Source: JBFKMV01 sp041629655
Lineage (GTDB): Bacteria > Acidobacteriota > Polarisedimenticolia > Polarisedimenticolales > Polarisedimenticolaceae
DNA length: 10,464 bases
Direction of reading: 5' to 3'
Assembly (NCBI GenBank): GCA_041629655.1
Contig: JBFKMV010000178.1
Coordinates: 1-10,464, forward strand
Part shown: positions 1-8,100 of the stretch, one piece after another
Layout of the letters: each line of letters begins with the position of its first letter
Numbering within the stretch: the first letter of the stretch is position 1
Translations under genes and position numbers: made by a program
Notes under the pieces: model-generated
What the model saw: only the letters and a program-made list of their open reading frames with translations
Told to the model about the DNA's origin: nothing
Database searches by the model: none

Positions 1-364
<364 letters not shown>

Positions 365-389
365 CAGATCTTCATATCATCCAGCGCGC

Positions 390-418
390 TCGTACGCGAA
401 GCAGCAGCGTTCGTACGA
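390..418 (+). other. 23S-5S spacer stem-loop
   Basis: The spacer between 23S and 5S (about 365-443) holds no tRNA. It contains a 7-bp perfect inverted repeat, TCGTACG (390-396) with CGTACGA (412-418), around a 15-nt loop. Such spacer hairpins can act in rRNA processing, but that role is inferred and a 7-bp stem could be chance. Confidence 0.3.
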
Positions 419-443
419 CCCGGTCGTTCAGTTGGTTCGTTTT

Positions 444-561
<118 letters not shown>

Positions 562-576
562 CTCAGTTTCGCGAAG

Positions 577-605
577 AGCCCGTCCCTCGGACGGGCTTTT
601 CTTTT
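577..605 (+). terminator. Intrinsic terminator of the rRNA operon
   Basis: A 9-bp perfect stem, AGCCCGTCC (577-585) with GGACGGGCT (589-597), closes a 3-nt CTC loop. It is followed by a T-rich tail, TTTCTTTT (598-605). It lies 15 bp past the 5S 3' end and is a textbook Rho-independent terminator. Confidence 0.93.
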
Positions 606-610
606 GCCCG

Positions 611-635
611 CGACCCGCGCCCGAGGTGCGGGTCG
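611..635 (+). repeat. Inverted repeat after the rRNA terminator
   Basis: CGACCCGC (611-618) and GCGGGTCG (628-635) form an 8-bp perfect inverted repeat with a 9-nt spacer, six bases after the rRNA terminator. No T-tract follows, so it is not a standard intrinsic terminator. It may be a fail-safe structure for read-through from the rRNA operon or chance in GC-rich DNA. Confidence 0.4.
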
Positions 636-638
636 GGT

Positions 639-682
639 GCAGCGTCGAGGTCCGGTTGGTGCTTGACCGGGGTGGACGCTGC
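639..682 (+). repeat. Nested inverted repeats over the -35 region
   Basis: The outer arms are GCAGCGTC (639-646) and GACGCTGC (675-682). The inner arms are CCGGT (652-656) and ACCGG (666-670). The inner right arm overlaps the candidate -35 box TTGACC (663-668) of the barrel-protein promoter. The dyad could be an operator or an extruded or transcribed hairpin. The symmetry is seen directly; function is inferred. Confidence 0.4.
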
Positions 683-692
683 GCGGTATAAG
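663..692 (+). promoter_or_regulatory. Sigma-70-type promoter for the barrel protein
   Basis: A -35 hexamer TTGACC (663-668) and a -10 hexamer TATAAG (687-692) are separated by 18 bp, about 65 bp upstream of the GTG start at 758. It sits in the gap between the rRNA terminator and the gene, where a promoter is expected. A second TTGACA (711-716) has no convincing -10 partner. Prediction by consensus only. Confidence 0.6.
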
Positions 693-757
693 ACGTTGCG
701 TCGGAAGCACTTGACACTCCAAACAATCGGCCTGTTCAGGCACGCGGGGGACGAGGC

Positions 758-1888
758 GTGAGGGGACGCAGGAACGGACGGGGACTCGGACGGGGGATCG
801 TGGCGATCGTGGCGCTGGCGCTGGCCGTGCCGGCGCTGGCCGCCGACGTGGCGAAGAAGATCCGGCTCAGCGTGGCCATCGGTGGCTACAACACGCAGGA
901 CGAAGTGCCCAGCAGCGCCGCCAACCAGCTGTTCCTGCTCGACGACAACGACCAGCTGTTCGCGGTGTTCGAGGACCCGCGTGACGACTCGGCGGTGTTC
1001 AACGATCTGACGATCAAGCCGGCGGACCGGGCGACGGTGGCCCTGCAGTACGCCTTCCGCAGCACGAAGAACATCACCTGGCTGCTCGAGGGCTCGGCCG
1101 GCTACCAGAAGGGCGACGTGGGCGAGATCGAGGTCCAGGCGCAGTTCCCGCGGATCGTCATCCCGATCGAGGAGGATTTCAACTTCACGATCTATCGCTT
1201 CACCGCGGGCGAGATGACGCAGATCCCGATCCAGGCCAGCCTGGTCGCGCGGTTCCGCCCGCGCGCCAGCTTCAATCCGTACCTCGGCGCGGGCGTCGGC
1301 TACGTGGTGATCGGGTTCGATCCCAGCGCCGAGCTGAACCTGCTGTCCCAGCGCATGGACGCCTCGGTCGGCGGACAGACCATCATCACCACCGGACCGG
1401 GCGGGCAGTTCATCGACACCGCCAACACGGTGTCCGGCGACGTCGACGGCGCGCGGATCGACGCGCGCGACACCTACGAGTACCACCTGCTGGGCGGGGC
1501 GGAGCTGGCGTTCAAGAAGAAGTGGGCCGTGTTCATGGACATGCGCTACGTGTTTGCCTCGCGCGAGATGCGCATCGGGTTCAACGGCACCGACAGCCTG
1601 GGCAGCGAGGTGCCGCAGCTCACCGACAACATCGGCGTCGGCGGCGTCGACCTGGCGAGCCTGCAGTTCGGCCCGTACTTCCTGATTTCCGGCGGGTTGG
1701 TGGACGGCGGTCAGCTGATGCCGCGGCTCGAGGCTCCGCCCAACAGCAATTGTGCGATCTCGCCCCAGGTCTGCGACTTCGTGCTCGAGCCCGACGGGGA
1801 GCTGGATCCCGGGCTGTACTACGCCCAGGGCGGGCCGATCAAGTACGGCGGCGTGTCGCTGCAGATCGGCGTGCGCTACACGTTCTGA
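758..1888 (+). CDS. Secreted OmpW-like beta-barrel outer-membrane protein
   Basis: A 376-residue protein, probably a small outer-membrane beta-barrel; ligand and function are unknown. The N-terminus is a classical Sec signal peptide: Arg-rich residues 2-12, a hydrophobic core at about 13-24, and cleavage after Ala28 or Ala29 in PALAAD. The mature part alternates polar and hydrophobic residues as barrel strands do, carries the porin-like turn PYLGAGVGY at 174-182, and ends in VRYTF with a C-terminal aromatic residue, the usual Bam-complex signal. This resembles OmpW-type or 'outer membrane beta-barrel' families, but it is longer than the roughly 200-residue OmpW. Extra length lies in loops at about 195-235 and 325-355. 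The latter holds the only visible cysteine pair, Cys332 and Cys339, a possible surface disulfide. The GTG start is chosen because it sits 6 bases after GGGGGA (746-751) and begins the signal peptide directly. Confidence 0.85.
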   Translation: MRGRRNGRGLGRGIVAIVALALAVPALAADVAKKIRLSVAIGGYNTQDEVPSSAANQLFLLDDNDQLFAVFEDPRDDSAVFNDLTIKPADRATVALQYAFRSTKNITWLLEGSAGYQKGDVGEIEVQAQFPRIVIPIEEDFNFTIYRFTAGEMTQIPIQASLVARFRPRASFNPYLGAGVGYVVIGFDPSAELNLLSQRMDASVGGQTIITTGPGGQFIDTANTVSGDVDGARIDARDTYEYHLLGGAELAFKKKWAVFMDMRYVFASREMRIGFNGTDSLGSEVPQLTDNIGVGGVDLASLQFGPYFLISGGLVDGGQLMPRLEAPPNSNCAISPQVCDFVLEPDGELDPGLYYAQGGPIKYGGVSLQIGVRYTF

Positions 1889-1907
1889 CGCGCCGGCTGC
1901 CGGCTGC

Positions 1908-2924
1908 TCAAGAGCCGTTCCCGAACAGGTCGTCGCCCAGCAGGTGCCGGCGGGCGCGTCCGGTGACGCGGCGGCCGCGCGGCGTCCGGTCGAGGAACCC
2001 GATCTGCATCAGGTACGGCTCGTAGATCTCCTCGATCGTGCCGCGGTCCTCGCCGACGGCCGCGGCGATCGTCGCCAGCCCGACCGGTCCGCCGCTGAAC
2101 TTGTCCAGGATCGTTCCCAGGACCCGGCGGTCCACCTCGTCGAGACCGAACCGGTCCACCTCCATGCGCTCCAGCGCCGCGGAGGCGGCGGGGCCGGTGA
2201 TCGCGTCGCCCCCGTCGACCTGGACGAAGTCGCGCACCCGGCGCAGCAGCCGGTTGACGATCCGCGGCGTTCCGCGCGAGCGGCGCGAGATCTCGCGGGC
2301 GCCGTCGGCGTCCAGCCGGATGCCCAGGATGCCCGCCGACCGTTCCGCGATCGCCCGCAGCTCCGGCTCGCCGTAGTACCCGAGGTGCTCGACGATCCCG
2401 AACCGGTCGCGCAGCGGCGGCGAGAGCAGCCCGACCCGCGTGGTCGCCCCGACCAGCGTGAAATGCGGGAGCTCGAGCCGCACGGTGCGCGCCGCCGGAC
2501 CGGTGCCGACGACCAGGTCCAGCGCGAAGTCTTCCAGCGCCGGGTACAGCACCTCCTCCAGCGCGCGCCCCAGCCGGTGGATCTCGTCCACGAACAGCAC
2601 GTCGCCCTGCTGGAGGTTGGTCAGGATCGCGGCCAGGTCGCCGGTGCGCTCGATCGAGGGGCCGGCCGTCACCCGGACCTGGACGTTCATCTCGCGCGCG
2701 ATCACGTGCGCCAAGGTGGTCTTGCCCACGCCCGGCGGGCCGTACAGCAGGACGTGGTCGAGCGCCTCGCGGCGCTGCCGGGCGGCCTCGAGGAACACCG
2801 AGAGGTTCTGCTTCAGGCGCTCCTGGCCGATGTACTCGTCGAGCGTGCGCGGACGCAGCGAGCTCTCGAAGGCGCGCTCGTCGCCGCTGGGGTGGCCGTC
2901 GAGCAGACCCGGATCGGTGCTCAT
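1908..2924 (-). CDS. ruvB: Holliday junction branch migration ATPase RuvB
   Basis: RuvB is the hexameric AAA+ motor that, loaded by RuvA, pulls DNA through Holliday junctions during recombinational repair. At 338 residues it has normal length. Visible motifs are Walker A GPPGVGKTT (62-70), Walker B VDEIH (112-116), sensor 1 GATTR (159-163), and the conserved segment PLRDRFG (170-176) carrying the arginine-finger region. The C-terminal winged-helix DNA-binding domain has GPVGLATIAAAVGED, then EEIYEPYLMQIGFLDRTPRGR. The ATG start follows a strong ribosome site GGGAGGA (2933-2939) 8 bases away. It is last in the yebC-ruvC-ruvA-ruvB operon, 55 bp after ruvA. Its stop codon faces that of the barrel gene across 19 bp, and I see no intrinsic terminator there. 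Confidence 0.98.
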   Translation of the reverse strand: MSTDPGLLDGHPSGDERAFESSLRPRTLDEYIGQERLKQNLSVFLEAARQRREALDHVLLYGPPGVGKTTLAHVIAREMNVQVRVTAGPSIERTGDLAAILTNLQQGDVLFVDEIHRLGRALEEVLYPALEDFALDLVVGTGPAARTVRLELPHFTLVGATTRVGLLSPPLRDRFGIVEHLGYYGEPELRAIAERSAGILGIRLDADGAREISRRSRGTPRIVNRLLRRVRDFVQVDGGDAITGPAASAALERMEVDRFGLDEVDRRVLGTILDKFSGGPVGLATIAAAVGEDRGTIEEIYEPYLMQIGFLDRTPRGRRVTGRARRHLLGDDLFGNGS

Positions 2925-2932
2925 GCGGCTCG

Positions 2933-2939
2933 TCCTCCC
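2933..2939 (-). promoter_or_regulatory. Ribosome binding site of ruvB
   Basis: On the minus strand GGGAGGA lies 8 bases before the ruvB ATG. It is the strongest Shine-Dalgarno match in the operon and fixes the start choice. It lies inside the 55-bp ruvA-ruvB gap. Confidence 0.8.
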
Positions 2940-2979
2940 GCGGATCCGGCGGCGCGCCGTGCCGCTGTCCGGCAGCGAC

Positions 2980-3612
2980 TCAACGGACCAGGCTCCGCAG
3001 CGCCTCGCGCAGCGTCGTCTCGAGCGTGGCGGCGTCGCCGAGCTGGGTCAGCGCCCCGCCCACGGCCCGCTCGGCCACGGCCGCCGAGTAGCCCAGATTG
3101 ACCAGCGCCGAGGCCGCGTCGTGCCGCAGGCCGCCCGGCGCCCCCGGGTCCTCCCCCGGCCGTGGCGGCGCGGTGCCCCGTTGGCCCCGCCCTCGCCCGG
3201 CGCGCTTGGGAGCGAAGCGGTCCTTGAGGTCAACCACCAGCCGTTCGGCCGTCTTGCGCCCGATCCCGGGGATCCGCTGCAGCCGGGCGATGTCGGCCTG
3301 GGCGACCGCGCTCTCCAGCTCCGGGACCTCGATCCCGGACAGGATCGCCAGCGCGATCCGCGGACCGACCCCCGAGACGCCCAGCACCAGCTCGAAGGCC
3401 TCGCGCTCGCGCGCCGTTCCGAAGCCGAACAGCTGGATCGCGTCCTCGCGCACGTGGGTGTGGACGTGCAGGCTGACCGCGCGGCCGTCGTGGTTCGCCA
3501 GCGTGTAGAACGTGCTGAGCGGAATCTGCAGCTCGTAGCCCACGCCGCCCACGTCGAGCACCACGGTGCCCGGCGAGCACTCGGCGAGCCGTCCGGTCAG
3601 CCGGCCGATCAT
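2980..3612 (-). CDS. ruvA: Holliday junction binding protein RuvA
   Basis: RuvA tetramers bind the four-way Holliday junction in an open square form and recruit RuvB. The protein is 210 residues, slightly longer than the usual 200 or so. Domain I (1-65) starts MIGRLTGRL and carries the acidic pin Glu56-Asp57 within HVREDAIQLFGF, which separates DNA strands. Domain II has two helix-hairpin-helix motifs, LGVSGVGPRIAL (77-88) and IPGIGRKTAERLVVDLKD (114-131). A basic, Gly/Pro-rich linker (about 134-163) leads to domain III (about 164-210), which binds RuvB. The frame stays open upstream by 28 codons, but the family always begins MIGRL, so the ATG at 3612 is used; a weak ribosome site GGGACGGG lies just upstream. 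It sits 25 bp after ruvC. The linker is somewhat long and Pro/Gly/Arg-rich. Confidence 0.97.
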   Translation of the reverse strand: MIGRLTGRLAECSPGTVVLDVGGVGYELQIPLSTFYTLANHDGRAVSLHVHTHVREDAIQLFGFGTAREREAFELVLGVSGVGPRIALAILSGIEVPELESAVAQADIARLQRIPGIGRKTAERLVVDLKDRFAPKRAGRGRGQRGTAPPRPGEDPGAPGGLRHDAASALVNLGYSAAVAERAVGGALTQLGDAATLETTLREALRSLVR

Positions 3613-3637
3613 CGCCCGTCCCGCCCCGGCATCGGCG

Positions 3638-4141
3638 TCAGCCCCGCCGCGCCAGCGCGCGGTCCACGCCGGCCCGGTAGCGACGCACGGTCGCATGGCA
3701 CAGCGCCACGGCCAGCGCGTCGGCGCGGTCCGGCCCCGGCGTGTCGATCCCGAGCAGCCGGGCCACCATCGCCTGCACCTGCTGCTTGGTCGCCCGTCCG
3801 TTGCCCGTGACCGACTCCTTGACCCGGGCCGGGGCGTACTCGGCCACCTCGAGACCGGCGCCGGCCAGCACCGCCAGGATCACGCCCCGGGCGTGCGCCA
3901 GCTGCAGCGCCGAGCGCGCGTTGGCGCCGTGGAACGGCGTCTCGACCGCGGCCGTCTCCGGCCGCAGGCGCTCCACCAGCCCGGTCAGCGAACGCTGCAG
4001 CACCAGCAGCCGCCCGGCCAGCGGACGGTTCGTCGGCAGCGGGATCGTCCCGCTGTCGATCAGCGCGGGCCGGGTGGCCTCGCCGCCCACCAGGCCCCAG
4101 CCGGTGACTCGGGATCCCGGATCGACACCGAGGATGAGCAA
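3638..4141 (-). CDS. ruvC: Crossover junction endodeoxyribonuclease RuvC
   Basis: RuvC is the dimeric, Mg-dependent resolvase that nicks two opposing strands of a Holliday junction held by RuvAB. The length of 167 residues is typical. The RNase H-like fold is recognised by GVDPGSRVTGWG (5-16) and VETPFHGANARSALQLAHARG (66-86). Other signatures are YAPARVKESVTGNGRATKQQV (102-122) and PDRADALAVALCH (137-149). The four catalytic acids match the family: Asp7, Glu67, Asp138 and Asp141. The start codon is TTG, chosen because the family begins directly before ILGVDPG and because AAGGTGG (4151-4157) lies 9 bases upstream. No ATG or GTG lies in frame between the yebC stop codon and this TTG. The gene is 18 bp after yebC and in the same reading frame. 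Confidence 0.97.
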   Translation of the reverse strand: MLILGVDPGSRVTGWGLVGGEATRPALIDSGTIPLPTNRPLAGRLLVLQRSLTGLVERLRPETAAVETPFHGANARSALQLAHARGVILAVLAGAGLEVAEYAPARVKESVTGNGRATKQQVQAMVARLLGIDTPGPDRADALAVALCHATVRRYRAGVDRALARRG

Positions 4142-4150
4142 GGGTTCACG

Positions 4151-4157
4151 CCACCTT
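4151..4157 (-). promoter_or_regulatory. Ribosome binding site deciding the ruvC TTG start
   Basis: On the minus strand AAGGTGG sits 9 bases before the TTG at 4141, within the 18-bp gap after the yebC stop codon. It supports the otherwise unusual TTG start of ruvC. Confidence 0.7.
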
Positions 4158-4159
4158 GT

Positions 4160-4909
4160 TCAGGACGCCTCGGCCTCCAGGTCGGCCTCGTCGACGTCGA
4201 GGTTTGCGTACACGTTCTGGACGTCGTCGTGGTCCTCGAGCACCTCGAGCAGCTTGACGCACTGCCGGGCCTTGTTGCCCTCGAGCCGGATCAGGTTCTG
4301 GGGCTCCATGACCAGCGCAGCCTCGGCCGGCTCGATCCCGGCCCGCTCCAGCGCGGCGCTGACCGCACCGAAGGCGTCCGGGGGACAGAAGACCTCGAAC
4401 GTCTCGTCGTCGGACTGCAGATCGTCCGCCCCGGCTTCCAGCGCCAGCTCCATCAGCTTGTCCTCGCCGATCGCCGACCGCGGCACCACGAAGCGGCCCT
4501 TCTGGTCGAACATCCAGGCCACGCTGTTGGTCTCGCCCAGGTTGCCGCCGTGCTTGGAGAACAGGTGGCGGATCTCCGGGGTCGTGCGCATCTTGTTGTC
4601 GGTCAGCGTCTCGACCAGGATCGCCACGCCGCCCGGGCCGTAGCCCTCGTAGGACATCTCCTCGTAGGTCGTGCCGGGAAGCTCGCCGGTGCCCTTCTGG
4701 ATCGCCCGCTTGATGTTGTCGGCGGGCATGTTGGCGGCCTTGGCGGCATCGACCGCGGTGCGCAGGCGCGGGTTGCCGGCCGGGTCGCCTCCGCCGAGCT
4801 TGGCGGCGATCGTCATCTCCTTGATCAGCCGCGAGAACAGCTTGCCGCGCTTGGCGTCCTGCGCGGCCTTCTTGTGCTTGATCGTGCTCCACTTGTTGTG
4901 ACCGGACAT
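4160..4909 (-). CDS. yebC: YebC/PmpR/TACO1 family protein
   Basis: A 249-residue YebC-family protein. Members were first annotated as transcriptional regulators (PmpR); more recent work on bacterial YebC and mitochondrial TACO1 points to a ribosome-associated role at difficult, proline-rich sequences. Family signatures are complete: MSGHNKWSTIKHKK at the N-terminus, NMPADNIKRAIQKG (60-73), YEGYGPGGVAILVE (87-100), and TDNKMRTTPEIRHLFSKHGG followed by NLG (103-125). The last 20 residues are very acidic. The frame is open 45 codons further upstream, but the conserved MSGHNKWS start, the ribosome site GCGGAGC about 8 bases before it, and an extended -10 box inside the upstream stretch all favour the ATG at 4909. 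It is first in the operon with ruvCAB, a frequent bacterial arrangement. Confidence 0.97.
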   Translation of the reverse strand: MSGHNKWSTIKHKKAAQDAKRGKLFSRLIKEMTIAAKLGGGDPAGNPRLRTAVDAAKAANMPADNIKRAIQKGTGELPGTTYEEMSYEGYGPGGVAILVETLTDNKMRTTPEIRHLFSKHGGNLGETNSVAWMFDQKGRFVVPRSAIGEDKLMELALEAGADDLQSDDETFEVFCPPDAFGAVSAALERAGIEPAEAALVMEPQNLIRLEGNKARQCVKLLEVLEDHDDVQNVYANLDVDEADLEAEAS

Positions 4910-4934
4910 GGGCTGGCTCCGCGGGAACGGCCGA

Positions 4935-4943
4935 ATTCTAGCA
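4935..4943 (-). promoter_or_regulatory. Extended -10 promoter of the yebC-ruvCAB operon
   Basis: On the minus strand TGCTAGAAT fits the extended -10 pattern TGnTATAAT with one mismatch. It lies 25 bp before the yebC ATG, implying a leader of roughly 18-20 nt. No good -35 hexamer is present at 16-18 bp, which is tolerated with an extended -10. Assigned by consensus only. Confidence 0.55.
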
Positions 4944-4982
4944 CAGCGGCCGGATCGGACCGCCGGCCCGGGACCGCCGCGA

Positions 4983-4997
4983 CGCCGGTGACCGGCG
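4983..4997. promoter_or_regulatory. Perfect 15-bp dyad upstream of the yebC promoter
   Basis: CGCCGGT and ACCGGCG form perfect 7-bp arms around one central base, about 40 bp upstream of the yebC -10 box. This shape fits a dimeric regulator's operator. GC-rich DNA makes such dyads by chance, so function is only a suggestion. Confidence 0.25.
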
Positions 4998-5042
4998 AGC
5001 CCGGCGGGGGCGGGGGAGCCGGGTGCGCGCCCCCGAGCGGAC

Positions 5043-5075
5043 AAAAAAAAGGAGGGGCGTCGTAGCCCCTCCTTT
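5043..5075 (-). terminator. Intrinsic terminator of the giant secreted protein gene
   Basis: Read on the minus strand, an 11-bp perfect stem AAAGGAGGGGC (5075-5065) with GCCCCTCCTTT (5058-5048) closes a 6-nt loop and runs into eight consecutive T (5050-5043, the first three paired). It starts 26 bases past the TAA stop of the giant gene and isolates it from the yebC operon promoter downstream. Confidence 0.95.
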
Positions 5076-5101
5076 CGAGTGGTTGTGGTTCGGATCAGCG
5101 G

Positions 5102-8100
5102 TTACGGACAGGCGTTCCCGTCGGCGTCAATCTGGGCGTCGCGGTCGACCGCTTCGCCCTCGCCGCCGTAGCTGAAGTTGTTGCACAGGTTCCCGCGGAC
5201 CACGTAGTAGATCCCGTTCCCCGGTGCGATGGTGTTGGTGTCGCTGAACGTCGTGGTCGCCGGATCGCTGAGGTTCTTGAGGCAACCGATCACGGTCCCG
5301 GTGTAGGTCCCGGTTCCGAGCAGCGCATCCAGATCGCCGTTGACGGCCTGGACCTTGACGGACGAGGCCCAGTTGGCGGTGATGGTGACGGTCTTGGAGC
5401 CGGCGCCGGCATCGACGACGTTGTCCTTGACCAGTCGCACCGTCGACTTGAAGCTGCCCGTGCCGGTCGAATCCGGACACGTGATGTTCAGCGTCTCGTC
5501 GGCGAAGCCCTCGCACAAGGTGTCGGACGAGCAGCGCACCTCCAGACCGTAGGCGAGGGAGTCGCTGGGCGCGTCCATGTAGATCGGGTTGTCGGTCCAG
5601 TCGCGGAGCAGCACGTCGCTGCCGTCGAAGCCTCCACCCGGAGTGACGTCCAGGTAGAACCGGAACTGCAGCGTGCCGCCGACGCAGGACGTCGCCGTCG
5701 AGTCCTCGCCGGACAGCTCGACCATGTGCCCCGGCGTGGCCAGCGGCGACGGCGGATCCAGTGTCAGCACCGGAGTCACCGAGCCGCAGTTGTCGACGGG
5801 GCAGGCGTCGAGCAGGCTGTTGTCGACCGTGTCGACCCGCAGCGTGGCCGGCGTGGCGAGCGTCGGCGAGATCGCGACCTCGTCGATGTACCAGCCGTCG
5901 TCACGCGGGTCCGGGTTGAAGGGCGCGAAGCCCTGCTCGTAGGTGGGCACACCGTTCAGCTCGATCGACGTGGCCAGGAACCGCAGCAGGATGCGGCGGC
6001 CCTGGAACCGCGACAGGTCGAACTTGGTCTCCATCCAGGTCCCGCCGCCGCACGTGCCGGTGCAGGTCGAGAAACCGGGGAAGACCTTGTCCGGATCCGA
6101 GCCGGCGCCCGAAGCGGTCGCGTTGAACGGGTTGCGGTAGTCGGTGTCGCCCTGGAAGCCGAAGCTCGGCTCGGGGTAACAGGTCGAGGACGGCCCGAGC
6201 CGGCGATCGGGATCGGCCGGATCGAAGAAGTCCTCCTCGTCGTTGCCGTCGTCGGACGGGTCGAACAGGCAGTCGATGTAGTTATCGGTGCCCTGGACGT
6301 CGTAGAGGTTCTGGTAGGGGTAGACCTTCTGCCAGGTCCCCTGCGGCGTTCCGGCGCCGTCGACCAGCTGCACGTGCACCACGCCACGCTCGCCGGCCTC
6401 ACCCACGTTCACGTTGACCGACCGGTAGTCGACCAGGCTGACCTGGTGCTTGAACGACATCTCGGGCGTCCCGCCGGCACCGGCGTGGCCGAGGTTTATC
6501 GGGTTGGTGGTGCGGATGAACTCGAGCTGGCCGGGTCGACCGGTGTCGAAGTCCGCGTTGCCCGGTTGCGAGTGGACACCCCAGTGCAGCGAGAACTCGT
6601 CGTCCGTTCCGCGCCCGCCGTCGGGAGCGTTGGTCAGATCACCGTCGCCGTGGGCGTGCCAGTTCTGCGGCTCCAGGAACGTCGCCGTCGCCGTCCCCAG
6701 CCAGCAGGTGGTCTCGCCGTAGGAGTTCGAGTTCACGTAGTCGGGGTCGTTGTACTGGCAGCGCAGGTTGGCGGAACCCGTGTTGTTGCGGGCGCCGTTG
6801 TCCTGCTGCACCGGAGTCCAGTTGGAGATGCCGCCGGCCCAGGTCTCGAAGAAGTTGCCTTGCGCTCCGCCGCCCTCGACGTTCAGGTCCAGATCGAGCG
6901 TGATCCGCCGGGGCGCGATCAGCGCGTCGAACTCGCCGGACGACATCGTCACCGTGAAGACCGCGGTGAGGTTGTCGAACTGGCCGGCGCGGTTGACGCC
7001 GGGCCCGACGTGGAACTTGAACTTCTCAAGGGTGGTCTTGGTTTCACCGTCGGCCAGGTCGCCGACGGCGACGATCGGGTTGATGATGCAGTCGATGTTG
7101 GTCGAGTTGGTGGTCAGCCGGGCCACGACGCCGGTCAGCGGAATCTGGCTCTTGTTGGAGACCGTGATCGCCATGTCGACCGTCTCGTTGGTGTCCGCGT
7201 AGCCGTCGTTGTCGCCGTTGTCGGTCAACGACACCGACACGATCGAGACGTCGCCGACCGGGTAGACGATCGCCGTGGTCGTCTCGACCTCGCCGTGCGC
7301 GGTCGAATCGACGTCGTTGGGGCAAGGCACGCCCGTGCCGTCGTCGAAGTCCTGGTAACGCGCGATCACCACCGGAAGCTGGGTGCCGTCGCGCTGCACG
7401 AACAGCGTGCCGTCCAGATCGAACACCGCCGAGATCGGCAGCGTGCCCTTGTACACGCCGTCCGGACAGGTCAACCCGACAGGATTGACGCAGGGGACGA
7501 AGAAGCGCTCGTTGTCGATCGGGATCGTCAGCGTGGCCTCGACCGGCACGTCCGGGATCCCGTCACCGGAGCAGTCGGCGGCGTCGCCGGCGGTTCCGTT
7601 GAAGTCGCAGTCGTTGTCGGGCGACGTCTCCAGGACCGTGATCTCGAGCAGCGCGTTGCCCTCGAAGAAGTTGGTCGTCTGGAGCTCGATCACGGCACAG
7701 GCACCGCCCGAGCACGCCGTCTCGTCCTTGTCGAGACGGAACTCGCGCCAGCGCAGCACCATGTCGTCGATCGCCACGCCGAAGCCGGCGGTCGGCGACG
7801 TGGTGGAGTTGCCCTCGACCGCGATGAAGCCGATCGCACCCTGCATGCGGTTGCCGCCGAGGCCGTAGATGTCCTCGAGGGTCGTGAACCGCAGGTCGGG
7901 TCCGTTGAAGTGGCCGAGATCGAAGTTGCGCAGCGGACCGGCGTCGGTCACGAACTCGTCGATGCCGCCGCCGCTGTTCTGGTCGATCTCGTCGTCCGGA
8001 GGATCGGACAGGCCGAGCAGCGACGCGTTGTCGGAGTTGACCGCGCCGCCCTCGAAGAAGCAACCGTTGTCGCCCTCACGGTTGAGGCCGGCCGTGCCGT

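Noticed and set aside
711..740. TTGACA at 711-716 as a second promoter -35
   Set aside because: No acceptable -10 hexamer appears 16-18 bp downstream, and the resulting leader would be very short.
563..1486. Minus-strand open frame (307 codons) antisense to the barrel gene and its promoter
   Set aside because: It runs through the rRNA terminator and opposite a gene with a signal peptide and barrel strands. The translation is Arg/His/Asp-rich with no motif.
1752..3101. Long plus-strand open frame (449 codons) opposite ruvB and the ruvA end
   Set aside because: It is antisense to clear RuvB and RuvA coding, has a biased Arg/Pro/Ala composition, overlaps the barrel gene and has no recognisable motif. 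It is a GC-driven shadow.
3613..3696. 28-residue N-terminal extension of RuvA
   Set aside because: RuvA proteins begin at MIG(R/K)L. The extension overlaps the ruvC 3' end and is composition-biased.
4910..5044. 45-residue N-terminal extension of YebC
   Set aside because: The family start MSGHNKWS is absolute, and the extension covers the promoter and reaches the edge of the upstream terminator.
2440..5065. Overlapping plus-strand open frames opposite ruvA, ruvC and yebC
   Set aside because: All are complementary to well-supported family members, and the translations are low-complexity Arg/Ser/Pro-rich with no domain.
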